Below are positions 54,064 through 61,940 of a DNA stretch of 64,000 nucleotides, piece by piece (the first letter of the stretch is position 1; each line of letters begins with the position of its first letter). A model generated the notes under the pieces. It was not told the DNA's origin. It did not search any database and saw only the letters and a program-made list of their open reading frames with translations. This stretch comes from MED-G105 sp965263305 (GTDB lineage: Bacteria; Pseudomonadota; Alphaproteobacteria; Caulobacterales; Parvularculaceae), in the NCBI GenBank assembly GCA_965263305.1, contig OZ253666.1, positions 2,542,001 through 2,606,000 of the forward strand, read 5' to 3'. Made by a program: the position numbers and the translations under genes.

Positions 54064-55131
54064 ATGAGCGATTTATTTGAAAACCCCCTCGGCACCGATG
54101 GTTTTGAGTTCGTTGAATATACCGGACCAGATGCGGATCGCCTATCGACCTTGTTTGAGCGCCTAGGCTTTACGGCCATTGGCCGCCATCGCTCAAAGGA
54201 TGTGGTCCACTACCGTCAGGGCAATATCAATTTTCTTCTGAATCGGGAGTCGGACGGCCAACCGGCCGCGTTCCGCGATCAGCACGGCGCGGGCGCCAAT
54301 GCGATGGCCTTCCGGGTGAAAGACGCCGCCTTCGCTTTTCAAGAGGCGGTCAAGCGCGGCGCCAAGCCTATTGAGCCGAAAACCGGCCCGATGGAGTTGA
54401 ACATTCCCGGCATCGAAGGCATTGGCGGGTTAAACGTCTACCTCGTCGATCGGTATGGCGCCCATAACATTTATGATGTTGATTTTGAGCCCATCGCCGG
54501 CGTCGATCAGTCAGCGAATTCGGCCGGGCTGACTTATCTCGACCATCTGACCCATAACCTGCACCGCGGGAATATGGATAAATGGGCGACATATTACGAA
54601 GATATTTTTAATTTCCGCGAGATTCGGTATTTCGACATTGAAGGGAAATTAACGGGGCTTGTGTCGAAGGCAATGACCAGCCCTTGTGGTAAAATCCGTA
54701 TCCCCCTCAATGAGAGCCAAGATGACAAATCGCAGATTGAAGAATTCTTGAACCGCTATAATGGTGAAGGCATTCAACATATCGCTCTTGGAACAGATGA
54801 CATCTACAAGACGGTTGAAATGTTGAAAGGCCGCGGCGTACCGTTTCAGGAAACGCCGGATACTTACTACGAAAAAGTCAACGCCAGGGTGGGCGATCAC
54901 GGGGAGGATCTCTCCCGCTTGCAATTGAACAACATTCTTATTGACGGCGCCCCGACGGAAGACCAAGGGTTGCTCTTGCAGATTTTCACGCAGGATGCGA
55001 TCGGCCCCATTTTCTTTGAGATCATTCAGCGCAAAGGCAATGAAGGCTTTGGCGAAGGTAATTTCAAAGCGCTTTTTGAATCGATCGAAGAAGATCAAAT
55101 TCGCCGCGGCGTTCTGAAGGAAGACGCTTGA
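54064..55131 (+). CDS. hppD: 4-hydroxyphenylpyruvate dioxygenase
   Basis: 355 residues from the ATG at 54064. Converts 4-hydroxyphenylpyruvate to homogentisate, the committed step of tyrosine catabolism, with Fe(II). Iron ligands are in YLDHLTHNL, GIQHIALGT and PIFFEIIQR; the C-terminal helix with GFGEGNFKALFESIE closes the active site. It overlaps the MarR-family gene (stop inside TTGA) and heads an operon ending at a terminator (56755-56797). Confidence 0.96.
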   Translation: MSDLFENPLGTDGFEFVEYTGPDADRLSTLFERLGFTAIGRHRSKDVVHYRQGNINFLLNRESDGQPAAFRDQHGAGANAMAFRVKDAAFAFQEAVKRGAKPIEPKTGPMELNIPGIEGIGGLNVYLVDRYGAHNIYDVDFEPIAGVDQSANSAGLTYLDHLTHNLHRGNMDKWATYYEDIFNFREIRYFDIEGKLTGLVSKAMTSPCGKIRIPLNESQDDKSQIEEFLNRYNGEGIQHIALGTDDIYKTVEMLKGRGVPFQETPDTYYEKVNARVGDHGEDLSRLQLNNILIDGAPTEDQGLLLQIFTQDAIGPIFFEIIQRKGNEGFGEGNFKALFESIEEDQIRRGVLKEDA

Positions 55132-55721
55132 CCGATCCAAAAATAAGGGCGCGTATGCAAAGCGTCGATGCGCCGGCGAGCGCAGATGATGAGGAGGGTG
55201 CGCGCATCTCTTCTGAGGCGACCGCCTTCAACCTAGAGCTTTTTACGCCCTACCGTGTTGTCGTGCTTGGGCGACGAATGAGCGAGAGTTTAAGTTCGGC
55301 CTATGCCGATCAGGGCTTATCCATCCCGGAATGGCGCGTGTTGGCGGTGGTCAGTCAGGCATCTCTACAAAACGATGGTGGGGATGCTGATAAGACCGGT
55401 GGAATGGCCGCTCGCGATGTTGTTTCGAAAACGCCCATGGATAAAATGGCCGTCAGCCGCGCGACGGTCAGTCTCGAACAAAAAGGGTTGATCAAACGAC
55501 ACGTTTCTCCCGCCGATCGGCGGGTGCAATGCCTAAAGCTAACACCGTTGGGGTGCGATGTTTTTCAGCGCGCGGCGGAGGCCGCGCTTGCCTATGAGGC
55601 TAAGCTATTGAGCCGATTATCCGTGAGTGATCGAAACCAGCTGGCGGCGTTATTGTCAAAGGTCGAGGCGATCACCCTTGATGGTGAACGCCCTGAAGAG
55701 GCTGACCCGGAAGCGTTATAG
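55128..55721 (+). CDS. MarR-family regulator, probable HpdR-like repressor
   Basis: 197 residues from a TTG start overlapping the hppD stop by four bases, with GAAGGAAG before it; an ATG lies at 55155. The winged helix has VSKTPMDKMAVSRATVSLEQKGLIKRHVSPADRRVQCLKLTPLG. Its position immediately behind hppD and the inverted repeat in the hppD promoter suggest it represses the tyrosine operon, relieved by an aromatic ligand such as homogentisate. An inserted ASLQNDGGDADKTGGMA loop follows the first helix. Confidence 0.88.
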   Translation: MTDPKIRARMQSVDAPASADDEEGARISSEATAFNLELFTPYRVVVLGRRMSESLSSAYADQGLSIPEWRVLAVVSQASLQNDGGDADKTGGMAARDVVSKTPMDKMAVSRATVSLEQKGLIKRHVSPADRRVQCLKLTPLGCDVFQRAAEAALAYEAKLLSRLSVSDRNQLAALLSKVEAITLDGERPEEADPEAL

Positions 55722-55722
55722 A

Positions 55723-56679
55723 ATGGGCAAAAACCTCGTTCTCTCGGCGCTAGCTGTTCCTCTGATCATCTTGCTATCAGGCTGCGTTTCCTTTCCAGAC
55801 GCGCCCCAGGCTATCGTCGCGCCAGTGTTGGAAAATGGCATGGTGCGTAGCATAGACGGCGTAGATTTACATGCGGATTTCTATGAAGCGAGCGAAGAAA
55901 AAGCGGTCATCTTGGCGCTCCATGGGATGAACGATTACGCAGGTTTCTATAAGGAAGCCGGCGTTGATTGGGCGGCGGCCGGCATAACAGTCATTGCGCT
56001 CGACCAACGTGGGTTTGGCAGAAACAAAGATGCCGGCATATGGCCAGGCGGCGATACTCTGCGGGCTGACCTTCGCGCTAGTATCGACGCGATTAGAGTT
56101 TCGCGGCCGCAAACACCGCTTTACGTCGTCGGTCACTCCATGGGGGGCGCCGTCGTTCTGTCCGCGATGGCGGCGCGGCCGCTTGATGTTGACGGTGTCA
56201 TCCTCGCCGCCCCTGCGATTTGGGGTGGTCCGAAATTGCCGTTGCCCTATCGAGCGGCGGCGAATATCGCGGCCTTTTGGGCGCCGAACAAAACCCTCAC
56301 AGGCGAACGGGCGGCTCGCCAAGCGACAGACAATATTGCGGTTTTGCGCGCCATGTCGGCGGATCCGCTTCTCATTAAAGAGACAACGACCCGTTCCATC
56401 CTTGGGGTGGTGAGGCTTATGGGGGAGGCATGGAACGCCACCGGGGATATCGCCCCTTCCGCGACGGTATCGACGGCGACAGACCAAAGCGGTCCACGTG
56501 TTCTTTATTTAATTGGGGAGAAAGACGAGATCATCCCCGTAAAATTACTCACCAAAGGCGCGAATCGACTAACGGGCGATATAGAGGTGCGGCGATATCC
56601 GAATGGATGGCATCTTTTGTTTCGCGACCTCGATGGGGCCGAAGTCCGTCAAGACGTCATCGATTGGATCATGGAATAA
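55723..56679 (+). CDS. Alpha/beta-hydrolase lipoprotein (lysophospholipase-like)
   Basis: 318 residues from the ATG at 55723, one base after the MarR gene stop. The lipobox LLSGC gives a lipid-anchored Cys21. The body is a Hydrolase_4/PldB-type fold with nucleophile serine in VVGHSMGGAVV and HGMNDYAGFY near the start; the catalytic Asp is in EKDEIIPV and the His in GWHLLFRD. It is a probable monoacylglycerol lipase or lysophospholipase. Why it is linked to tyrosine breakdown is unclear; it may only share the transcript. Confidence 0.85.
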   Translation: MGKNLVLSALAVPLIILLSGCVSFPDAPQAIVAPVLENGMVRSIDGVDLHADFYEASEEKAVILALHGMNDYAGFYKEAGVDWAAAGITVIALDQRGFGRNKDAGIWPGGDTLRADLRASIDAIRVSRPQTPLYVVGHSMGGAVVLSAMAARPLDVDGVILAAPAIWGGPKLPLPYRAAANIAAFWAPNKTLTGERAARQATDNIAVLRAMSADPLLIKETTTRSILGVVRLMGEAWNATGDIAPSATVSTATDQSGPRVLYLIGEKDEIIPVKLLTKGANRLTGDIEVRRYPNGWHLLFRDLDGAEVRQDVIDWIME

Positions 56680-57013
56680 AAGGACAGCGTTTCCTCTCGC
56701 CAGAGGACATGGCGGCCATCGCTGAACCGTCAAGCGCCGTTCGTTGCAAGAAGAACCCGCAGGCGCGCTAGTCGCATAGCGGGCCTGCGGGTCTTTTAAG
56801 CGGCAGCCGAGGTTAGGGGAGCCGGGCTGGCCGCGATAGCGCTTCTTAGGAGAGGTGAGGGAGTATGTCCTTGGAAACAAGCAATCGGGTTTCTTAAGCG
56901 CTATATACAACTTATACGTGTTTTATCTGAAAAATCGATTAATTTAAACCAAAAAATATCATCGAAATGGCGATCGTTTCGCAAAAAATAGATTTTGTGG
57001 CAGCTCGCGGTGG
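56680..57013. other. 334-bp gap with terminator
   Basis: Contains the terminator at 56755-56797 and then an AT-rich stretch (56890-57000). No secure gene. A 20-codon frame from 56709 ends in the terminator stem and is not called. Confidence 0.45.
56755..56797 (+). terminator. Strong terminator of the hppD operon
   Basis: The perfect 10-bp stem ACCCGCAGGC / GCCTGCGGGT, with an inner CGCTA / TAGCG extension, is followed by CTTTT. Confidence 0.9.
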
Positions 57014-57337
57014 CTAGCGCGTCGCCTGCGTGACCCAGTGCAGAAAGCTGCTGGATGATGCACGCTCGTTTATGGGCAGGGCAAGGATTGCGGGTTCATC
57101 ATACGGGTGAACCCTTGTGATCGCCTCCTTTACTAGGCGGCTCTTCTCCTCGGTTGTTTTAATAAAGAGGAGGGTCTCAGTGGCGGTCTCAACGTTGTTT
57201 TCCCACTGAAAAACAGATGTCGCGCCAGGGAAAAAATTTACACAGGCCGCTAATCCATCTGCCACAAGGTTTTGAGCGATGGTTGCTGCGACATCACTGT
57301 CGGGCGCTGTCGCATAAATCAATATCGCTTCCGTCAT
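57014..57337 (-). CDS. cutA: CutA divalent-cation tolerance protein
   Basis: 107 residues, the normal length. A trimeric ferredoxin-like protein linked to copper tolerance. Segments typical of the family are the central ACVNFFPGATSVFQWEN and the HPYDEPAILALPI stretch near the C-terminus. It is divergent from queC. Confidence 0.92.
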   Translation of the reverse strand: MTEAILIYATAPDSDVAATIAQNLVADGLAACVNFFPGATSVFQWENNVETATETLLFIKTTEEKSRLVKEAITRVHPYDEPAILALPINERASSSSFLHWVTQATR

Positions 57338-57451
57338 GGAATGGATGGTATAGAATTTAGGCGCGGGAGATCAATATGCGTCGTTAGGCTGCTAATAGCG
57401 ACCGGCGCGATCAAAGGTAAGACGCGTTGTCGTGTCTTCGGTACGGGTAAA

Positions 57452-58177
57452 ATGCATACATTAAACCCTCAGTGTGCGCTGGTTTTATTTTCCGGCGGCC
57501 AGGATTCCTCAATCGCGCTCGGTTGGGCGCTCGATCGTTTCGACGTCGTAGAAACCATCGGCTTCGACTATGGTCAACGCCACGCGGTAGAACTGGGCGC
57601 GCGAATGTCGCTTCGCCGCGAAATCATGCAACATTTTCCTAAATGGTCTGAAAAACTTGGCCAAGATACATTGGTTGACCTGAGCGCTCTGGGGCGCTTT
57701 GGGCCAACCGCGATGACAAGTAATGCGCCGATCGATATCGCTGAGAACGGCTTGCCCACAACGTTTGTCCCGGGGCGAAACCTCATTTTCTTCTCAACGG
57801 CGGCTGGTCTTGCCTACCAAAAGAAGCTTGGCGCATTGGTGGGCGGCATGTGTGAAGTTGATTACTCTGGATACCCGGACTGTAGAGCCGAAACCTTAAG
57901 AGCGATGGAGGAGACCCTTCGTCTCGGATTAGATACGCCGATATCAATTGAGACGCCGCTTCTAACGGTATCGAAAGCGGACAGTTGGGCGTTGGCTGAA
58001 AAAATTGGCGGGGACAAGTTTGTTGATGTTGTCCGTACACAAAGCCATACTTGTTATCAGGGTGTGAGAAGTGAGTTGCATTCTTGGGGGTATGGATGCG
58101 GGCGCTGCCCGGCTTGCGAATTGCGCATTAAAGGGTGGGATGAATACCAAGCACAGCGGCGTCAACGCATTGCATGA
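57452..58177 (+). CDS. queC: 7-cyano-7-deazaguanine synthase
   Basis: 241 residues from the ATG at 57452; an upstream in-frame start would add 60 non-conserved codons. ATP-dependent conversion of 7-carboxy-7-deazaguanine to preQ0 in queuosine synthesis. The PP-loop is LFSGGQDSSIAL and the C-terminal zinc site is HTCYQG then GYGCGRCPACELR. queE lies 35 bp downstream. No preQ1 riboswitch fold was seen in front. Confidence 0.96.
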   Translation: MHTLNPQCALVLFSGGQDSSIALGWALDRFDVVETIGFDYGQRHAVELGARMSLRREIMQHFPKWSEKLGQDTLVDLSALGRFGPTAMTSNAPIDIAENGLPTTFVPGRNLIFFSTAAGLAYQKKLGALVGGMCEVDYSGYPDCRAETLRAMEETLRLGLDTPISIETPLLTVSKADSWALAEKIGGDKFVDVVRTQSHTCYQGVRSELHSWGYGCGRCPACELRIKGWDEYQAQRRQRIA

Positions 58178-58212
58178 TGGCGTCAAGCGCAGCACTGTCG
58201 GAATGTTGAGAA

Positions 58213-58884
58213 ATGGCGCGTATCTATTCGATTAAGGAGTGTTATTACACGCTGCAGGGCGAGGGGGCGCAAACCGGGCGCGCCGCCGTTTTCTTACGGT
58301 TCGCAGGGTGCAATCTATGGACCGGCCATGAAAAGGATCGCGCCGATGCCGTTTGCACGTTTTGCGATACTGATTTTGTCGGGACGGATGGACCGGGTGG
58401 CGGGAAATTCCGGGCCGCCGACGATTTGGCCGCTCACGTCCAATCGGTGTGGTTGAATGCATCCGACAACGTTAATGTCTCTCCGACTGATGGGCGCGCC
58501 GCGCCCTATGTCGTCTGCACCGGCGGCGAACCCTTGCTGCAGCTTGATGACGTTTTGTTGGACGCCCTTCATCACATTGGATTTGAGGTGGGGGTGGAAA
58601 CCAATGGCGTGCTAGCGGCGCCTTCTGGGTTAGATTGGATTTGCGTCAGCCCGAAGGCGACGGCGCCTCTGACGCTAACGAAAGGTCACGAGTTGAAACT
58701 TGTTTATCCGCAAACGACGGCGCCGCCTGAACGGTTCGCAGAATTAGATTTTGAACGATTTTACCTGCAACCTATGGACGGCCCGGACCGTGAGGCAAAT
58801 ACGAAAAAGGCGATCGACTATTGCCGGCGCCATCCCCAATGGCGCCTTAGTCTCCAAACCCATAAAATGTTGGGATTGCCGTAG
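58213..58884 (+). CDS. queE: 7-carboxy-7-deazaguanine synthase (radical SAM)
   Basis: 223 residues. Radical-SAM ring contraction of carboxytetrahydropterin. The cluster motif is the CX14CX2C type (CNLWTG, then VCTFCDTDF). TGGEPLLQLD and ETNGVLAAP are conserved. It precedes an unknown gene on the other strand. With queC it supplies queuosine precursors; queD and queF are not in the window. Confidence 0.95.
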   Translation: MARIYSIKECYYTLQGEGAQTGRAAVFLRFAGCNLWTGHEKDRADAVCTFCDTDFVGTDGPGGGKFRAADDLAAHVQSVWLNASDNVNVSPTDGRAAPYVVCTGGEPLLQLDDVLLDALHHIGFEVGVETNGVLAAPSGLDWICVSPKATAPLTLTKGHELKLVYPQTTAPPERFAELDFERFYLQPMDGPDREANTKKAIDYCRRHPQWRLSLQTHKMLGLP

Positions 58885-58898
58885 TGTGAAACGACTGA

Positions 58899-59582
58899 TT
58901 AGATCGGATCTAAAGCGCTCAATCTCGCCAGCAAGTATTCCGTATCGCGACCGTATATTGCCGCTGCGCGATCAAGACGTTCGACGGCAAGGCCGATTTC
59001 GTCAAGGGTGCGGTTCACTTCCTCATCCGATTCAAACGCGTCATGGGGTGGATTTAAGTTGAGACCCTTCTCCGCTACGTCCAGACGAATGGCGGAGATA
59101 GAATAGTGGGCGGCGCCGTCTATTTTTACGTCAATCTGGCGGGCTTTTTTCCCGATGAGGTGAGCAGTGTTTTCGTCTGCGGCTGCCACTAACTCGTTAA
59201 TCTCTAGGCGCTTGTCGTCATAGCTTTCGGCGATAAGCGCCCGTCCGCCCGCTTCGTCAACTTCAAGCGCAGACATCGCTGACTCGTAGGCATAGTCGAT
59301 CATGTCGCGGATCTTGTCGATCAGGCGCAGAGCGCCCTCAATGGCGCTGAGCGCTTCCTGTAAGGAGCGTTGACCCGCCAAAATCTCTTCATCGGCGCCG
59401 ACATTGTCCTCGGCGCGTTTTAACGCGCGCGAAAGCCCGCCGGCGACATCCATCGTCGGTAACGGCGTCTCGTCCTCGGCGCCTTTTAGGCCGAGTAACG
59501 AAGACAAATTTCGCCGCCGTGGCGCGCTTTCTTCTGCGGCCGCCCCAGTGTCCACTGACGTTTTGCGCAACGTAAACGCCAA
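58899..59582 (-). CDS. Flagellin-like helical protein, unknown
   Basis: 227 residues, almost wholly helical, with no signal peptide. The stretches SYDDKRLEINELVAAADENTAHLIGK and KKARQIDVKI, and the final AVERLDRAAAIYGRDTEYL, recall the helix pattern of flagellin D0/D1 regions, where a conserved glutamine-rich helix pair brackets the protein. It lacks the flagellin N-terminal helix, so it is not an ordinary filament protein. It could be a flagellin paralogue or an unrelated coiled-coil protein. The resemblance is from reading only. Confidence 0.55.
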   Translation of the reverse strand: MAFTLRKTSVDTGAAAEESAPRRRNLSSLLGLKGAEDETPLPTMDVAGGLSRALKRAEDNVGADEEILAGQRSLQEALSAIEGALRLIDKIRDMIDYAYESAMSALEVDEAGGRALIAESYDDKRLEINELVAAADENTAHLIGKKARQIDVKIDGAAHYSISAIRLDVAEKGLNLNPPHDAFESDEEVNRTLDEIGLAVERLDRAAAIYGRDTEYLLARLSALDPI

Positions 59583-59828
59583 AGAGACCTCCTACTTTTT
59601 TGTTTGCCCGGTCGCCCCTACCCAAGGCTCGCCTGACGCCGATCAACCCAAGACGGTTTTTTCGGTACGGACAGCATAACGAACGGTGGTTGCTGCTGCG
59701 TTAAGCGTATTCGTTAAAATTGAAGCGGTGCTCCAGTGATTGCGCGTACGAACCGATGCTTGGACCGTCTCATTTCTCTCGCCCCGGTTAACCGGCCATA
59801 AAGCACTAACTGTCGCTATTGGGCTTCT

Positions 59829-61940
59829 TTACACAGTTTTTGATTTCGTCGCCGTCAATCGATGGATCCCACCATCGGCAAGCCAAGCGCCCAGAAGCGC
59901 GGCCCCGATGCCGATCAACCACGCCCAAGGCGGAGCGATTGGGGTCGCGCGTACAGCTTCGACCCGGCTGGCGTTGCGCCGTGTTACGCCCACCCAGTTC
60001 GACCCAAAGCGCGCGCCTGCGGCGCTGATCCGTCGAACCGTTGGAAGGTCCGCTGGATCGCCGTTTTCTTGGCGCAAGAAGAAGAACCCGCTATTTGACG
60101 CTTCAACAGCAGGGGTCAGGGGCCGGCGGTCCATCACGATATCTTCAAATTCCGGCGGTGCGGCGAGGCCGACGGCGCCCACTGCGAACAGGCCGTCATT
60201 TGTGGCGCGGTAAAGACCATTTTCGCCATCTTCTAAGGCGGCGCGGAACAGACCGTCGTCGCCTTGTGTCAGGATGATCTCACGGGTCTCCCCACTGGGG
60301 GTGGTGAGAATAACCGGCCCGACATTGTCGTTGACGCTGTGTCGCTCAATCGCCAGCGCGCCGCGATTATCGGAGAGGGTTAAGCGTTCCTCCTCCAGAT
60401 CGGGCTCTTTCATCAACCAATGGGCGATGCGCCGTAGCAATTCAGCATGGGGCCCGCCGCCATCAAACCCGCGCGCCCATAACCACACATGGTCCGACAG
60501 CAATACGCCGACCCGACCCTCGCCGACGCGATCCATGACGAGGAGCGGGCGGCCCTGGTCGTCCTCCATCAAGGATTGGCCGGACCGGGCAACGCTCGGC
60601 ATGATCCGTAACCATCGACCCCAAAAGGATTTTTCGGGAAGGTCCGCTGTCACAGGATGGCGTTCGCCGGTTTGACTGATCCTGGGACGGAACGCCTGTT
60701 CTGACGCTTCTCCCAATGGCTGAACCGGTAGGATGTAAGAGAAATTTCGTCGCTCCGCGAGGCTGAGATACGTGTTGAACTCAGGACCTGAGGCGACAAG
60801 GACTGCGCCGCCGCGTTCGACATATCGCGCAATACTATCAAAGTGAAACGACGAAAGGACGCCGCGATAGGTATAGCGATCAAAAATTAGTAAATCGAAT
60901 TCCTGGAGTTTTTCGATGAACAATTCATCATAAGGAAATTCGATCAGCGCCAATTCTCGCTGATCAATCACGCCGTCACTGCCGCTTTTTTCTTGGGGGC
61001 GTAGGATTGTGAAATGGACAAGGTCAATGGCGGGGTCCGATTTTAAGAGGTTCCGCCAAACCCGTTCGCCAGCATGAGGTTCCCCAGAGATCAGAAGAAC
61101 CCGTAGTCGGTCGCGTATCACCGATATCGGGAGGATGGCTGTATTGTTTCGTGCAGAAAGTTCCCCATCTAGCGGCGCAGCGGTCAACTCAATGACGGTG
61201 CGACCGGGGCTATCTAACGGCGCGTTAAACGAGACTTCGGAACCGATCGGCACGGGTTGTTCAAGAACCACGTCACCGTCAACTTTGAGAACGACGCGGG
61301 TTTGCGCATCGAGGTTTAGCGCTTCGCCATCCGGTCCCAGATCATCGATCCGAAAACTAACGTCCACGCTTTCCCGCACGACGCCATATCGCGGGGCGTT
61401 AAGCAGCGTGATCTTTCGATCAGTCTCTGAAGCGCGCCCAGTTAGGAGAACATGAAACGGCGCCTCATCGGGGAGAATTCCGGGGGCGACGGTATCCGTT
61501 GTTTGTCCATCGGTAATTAGAAAAACGCCGGCGATGCGTTGGCGGGGCGCATCACCAAGGGCGCGGCGCACCGCTTCGCCGAGTTTCGTTTCTTCAACAC
61601 CGTCAACGGGGGTTGTGATGACGGTTAAGTTGTCGGTGGATTCCAGCCGTGCCCGTAAGATGTTTGCCGCCTCTTCCGCCGTTTGTTGCCGACTATCGAG
61701 GGCTTGGCTGAGGCTGCGATCAATGAGGATTAAAGCGATGTCGTCCAAGGGCGTTTCTTCCGCGACACGCCATTTTGGATCCAACAACAGGCCGAACAAC
61801 CCTAACACCGCTAAAATGCGCAATACGCCCGGCAGGGGTGATCGTAAGAGGGAAATCCCGATGGCGATAACCGCAAAAACGGCAACGGCGATGATGAGCC
61901 ATGTGGGCGCGGTTGGGGAGAAGATGATGCTGTTGCTCAT
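59829..61940 (-). CDS. Membrane protein with VWA-like and glutamine-amidotransferase-like regions
   Basis: 703 residues. Two N-terminal membrane segments (about residues 13-55), a von Willebrand A-like region with DRSLS (metal-site type DxSxS) and ITDGQTTD, a middle region with LLISGEPHAGERVWRNLLK and ARYVERGGAVLVASGPEF as in GATase1-like domains, and one C-terminal membrane segment (WLIGIGAALLGAWL). This matches the large membrane proteins found behind MoxR/DUF58/BatA gene sets. The start overlaps the preceding gene by four bases. Its function is unknown; an envelope-stress or complex-assembly role is inferred. Confidence 0.75.
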   Translation of the reverse strand: MSNSIIFSPTAPTWLIIAVAVFAVIAIGISLLRSPLPGVLRILAVLGLFGLLLDPKWRVAEETPLDDIALILIDRSLSQALDSRQQTAEEAANILRARLESTDNLTVITTPVDGVEETKLGEAVRRALGDAPRQRIAGVFLITDGQTTDTVAPGILPDEAPFHVLLTGRASETDRKITLLNAPRYGVVRESVDVSFRIDDLGPDGEALNLDAQTRVVLKVDGDVVLEQPVPIGSEVSFNAPLDSPGRTVIELTAAPLDGELSARNNTAILPISVIRDRLRVLLISGEPHAGERVWRNLLKSDPAIDLVHFTILRPQEKSGSDGVIDQRELALIEFPYDELFIEKLQEFDLLIFDRYTYRGVLSSFHFDSIARYVERGGAVLVASGPEFNTYLSLAERRNFSYILPVQPLGEASEQAFRPRISQTGERHPVTADLPEKSFWGRWLRIMPSVARSGQSLMEDDQGRPLLVMDRVGEGRVGVLLSDHVWLWARGFDGGGPHAELLRRIAHWLMKEPDLEEERLTLSDNRGALAIERHSVNDNVGPVILTTPSGETREIILTQGDDGLFRAALEDGENGLYRATNDGLFAVGAVGLAAPPEFEDIVMDRRPLTPAVEASNSGFFFLRQENGDPADLPTVRRISAAGARFGSNWVGVTRRNASRVEAVRATPIAPPWAWLIGIGAALLGAWLADGGIHRLTATKSKTV

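Noticed and set aside
57338..57451. Possible preQ1 riboswitch before queC
   Set aside because: No matching hairpin plus A-rich tail could be found.
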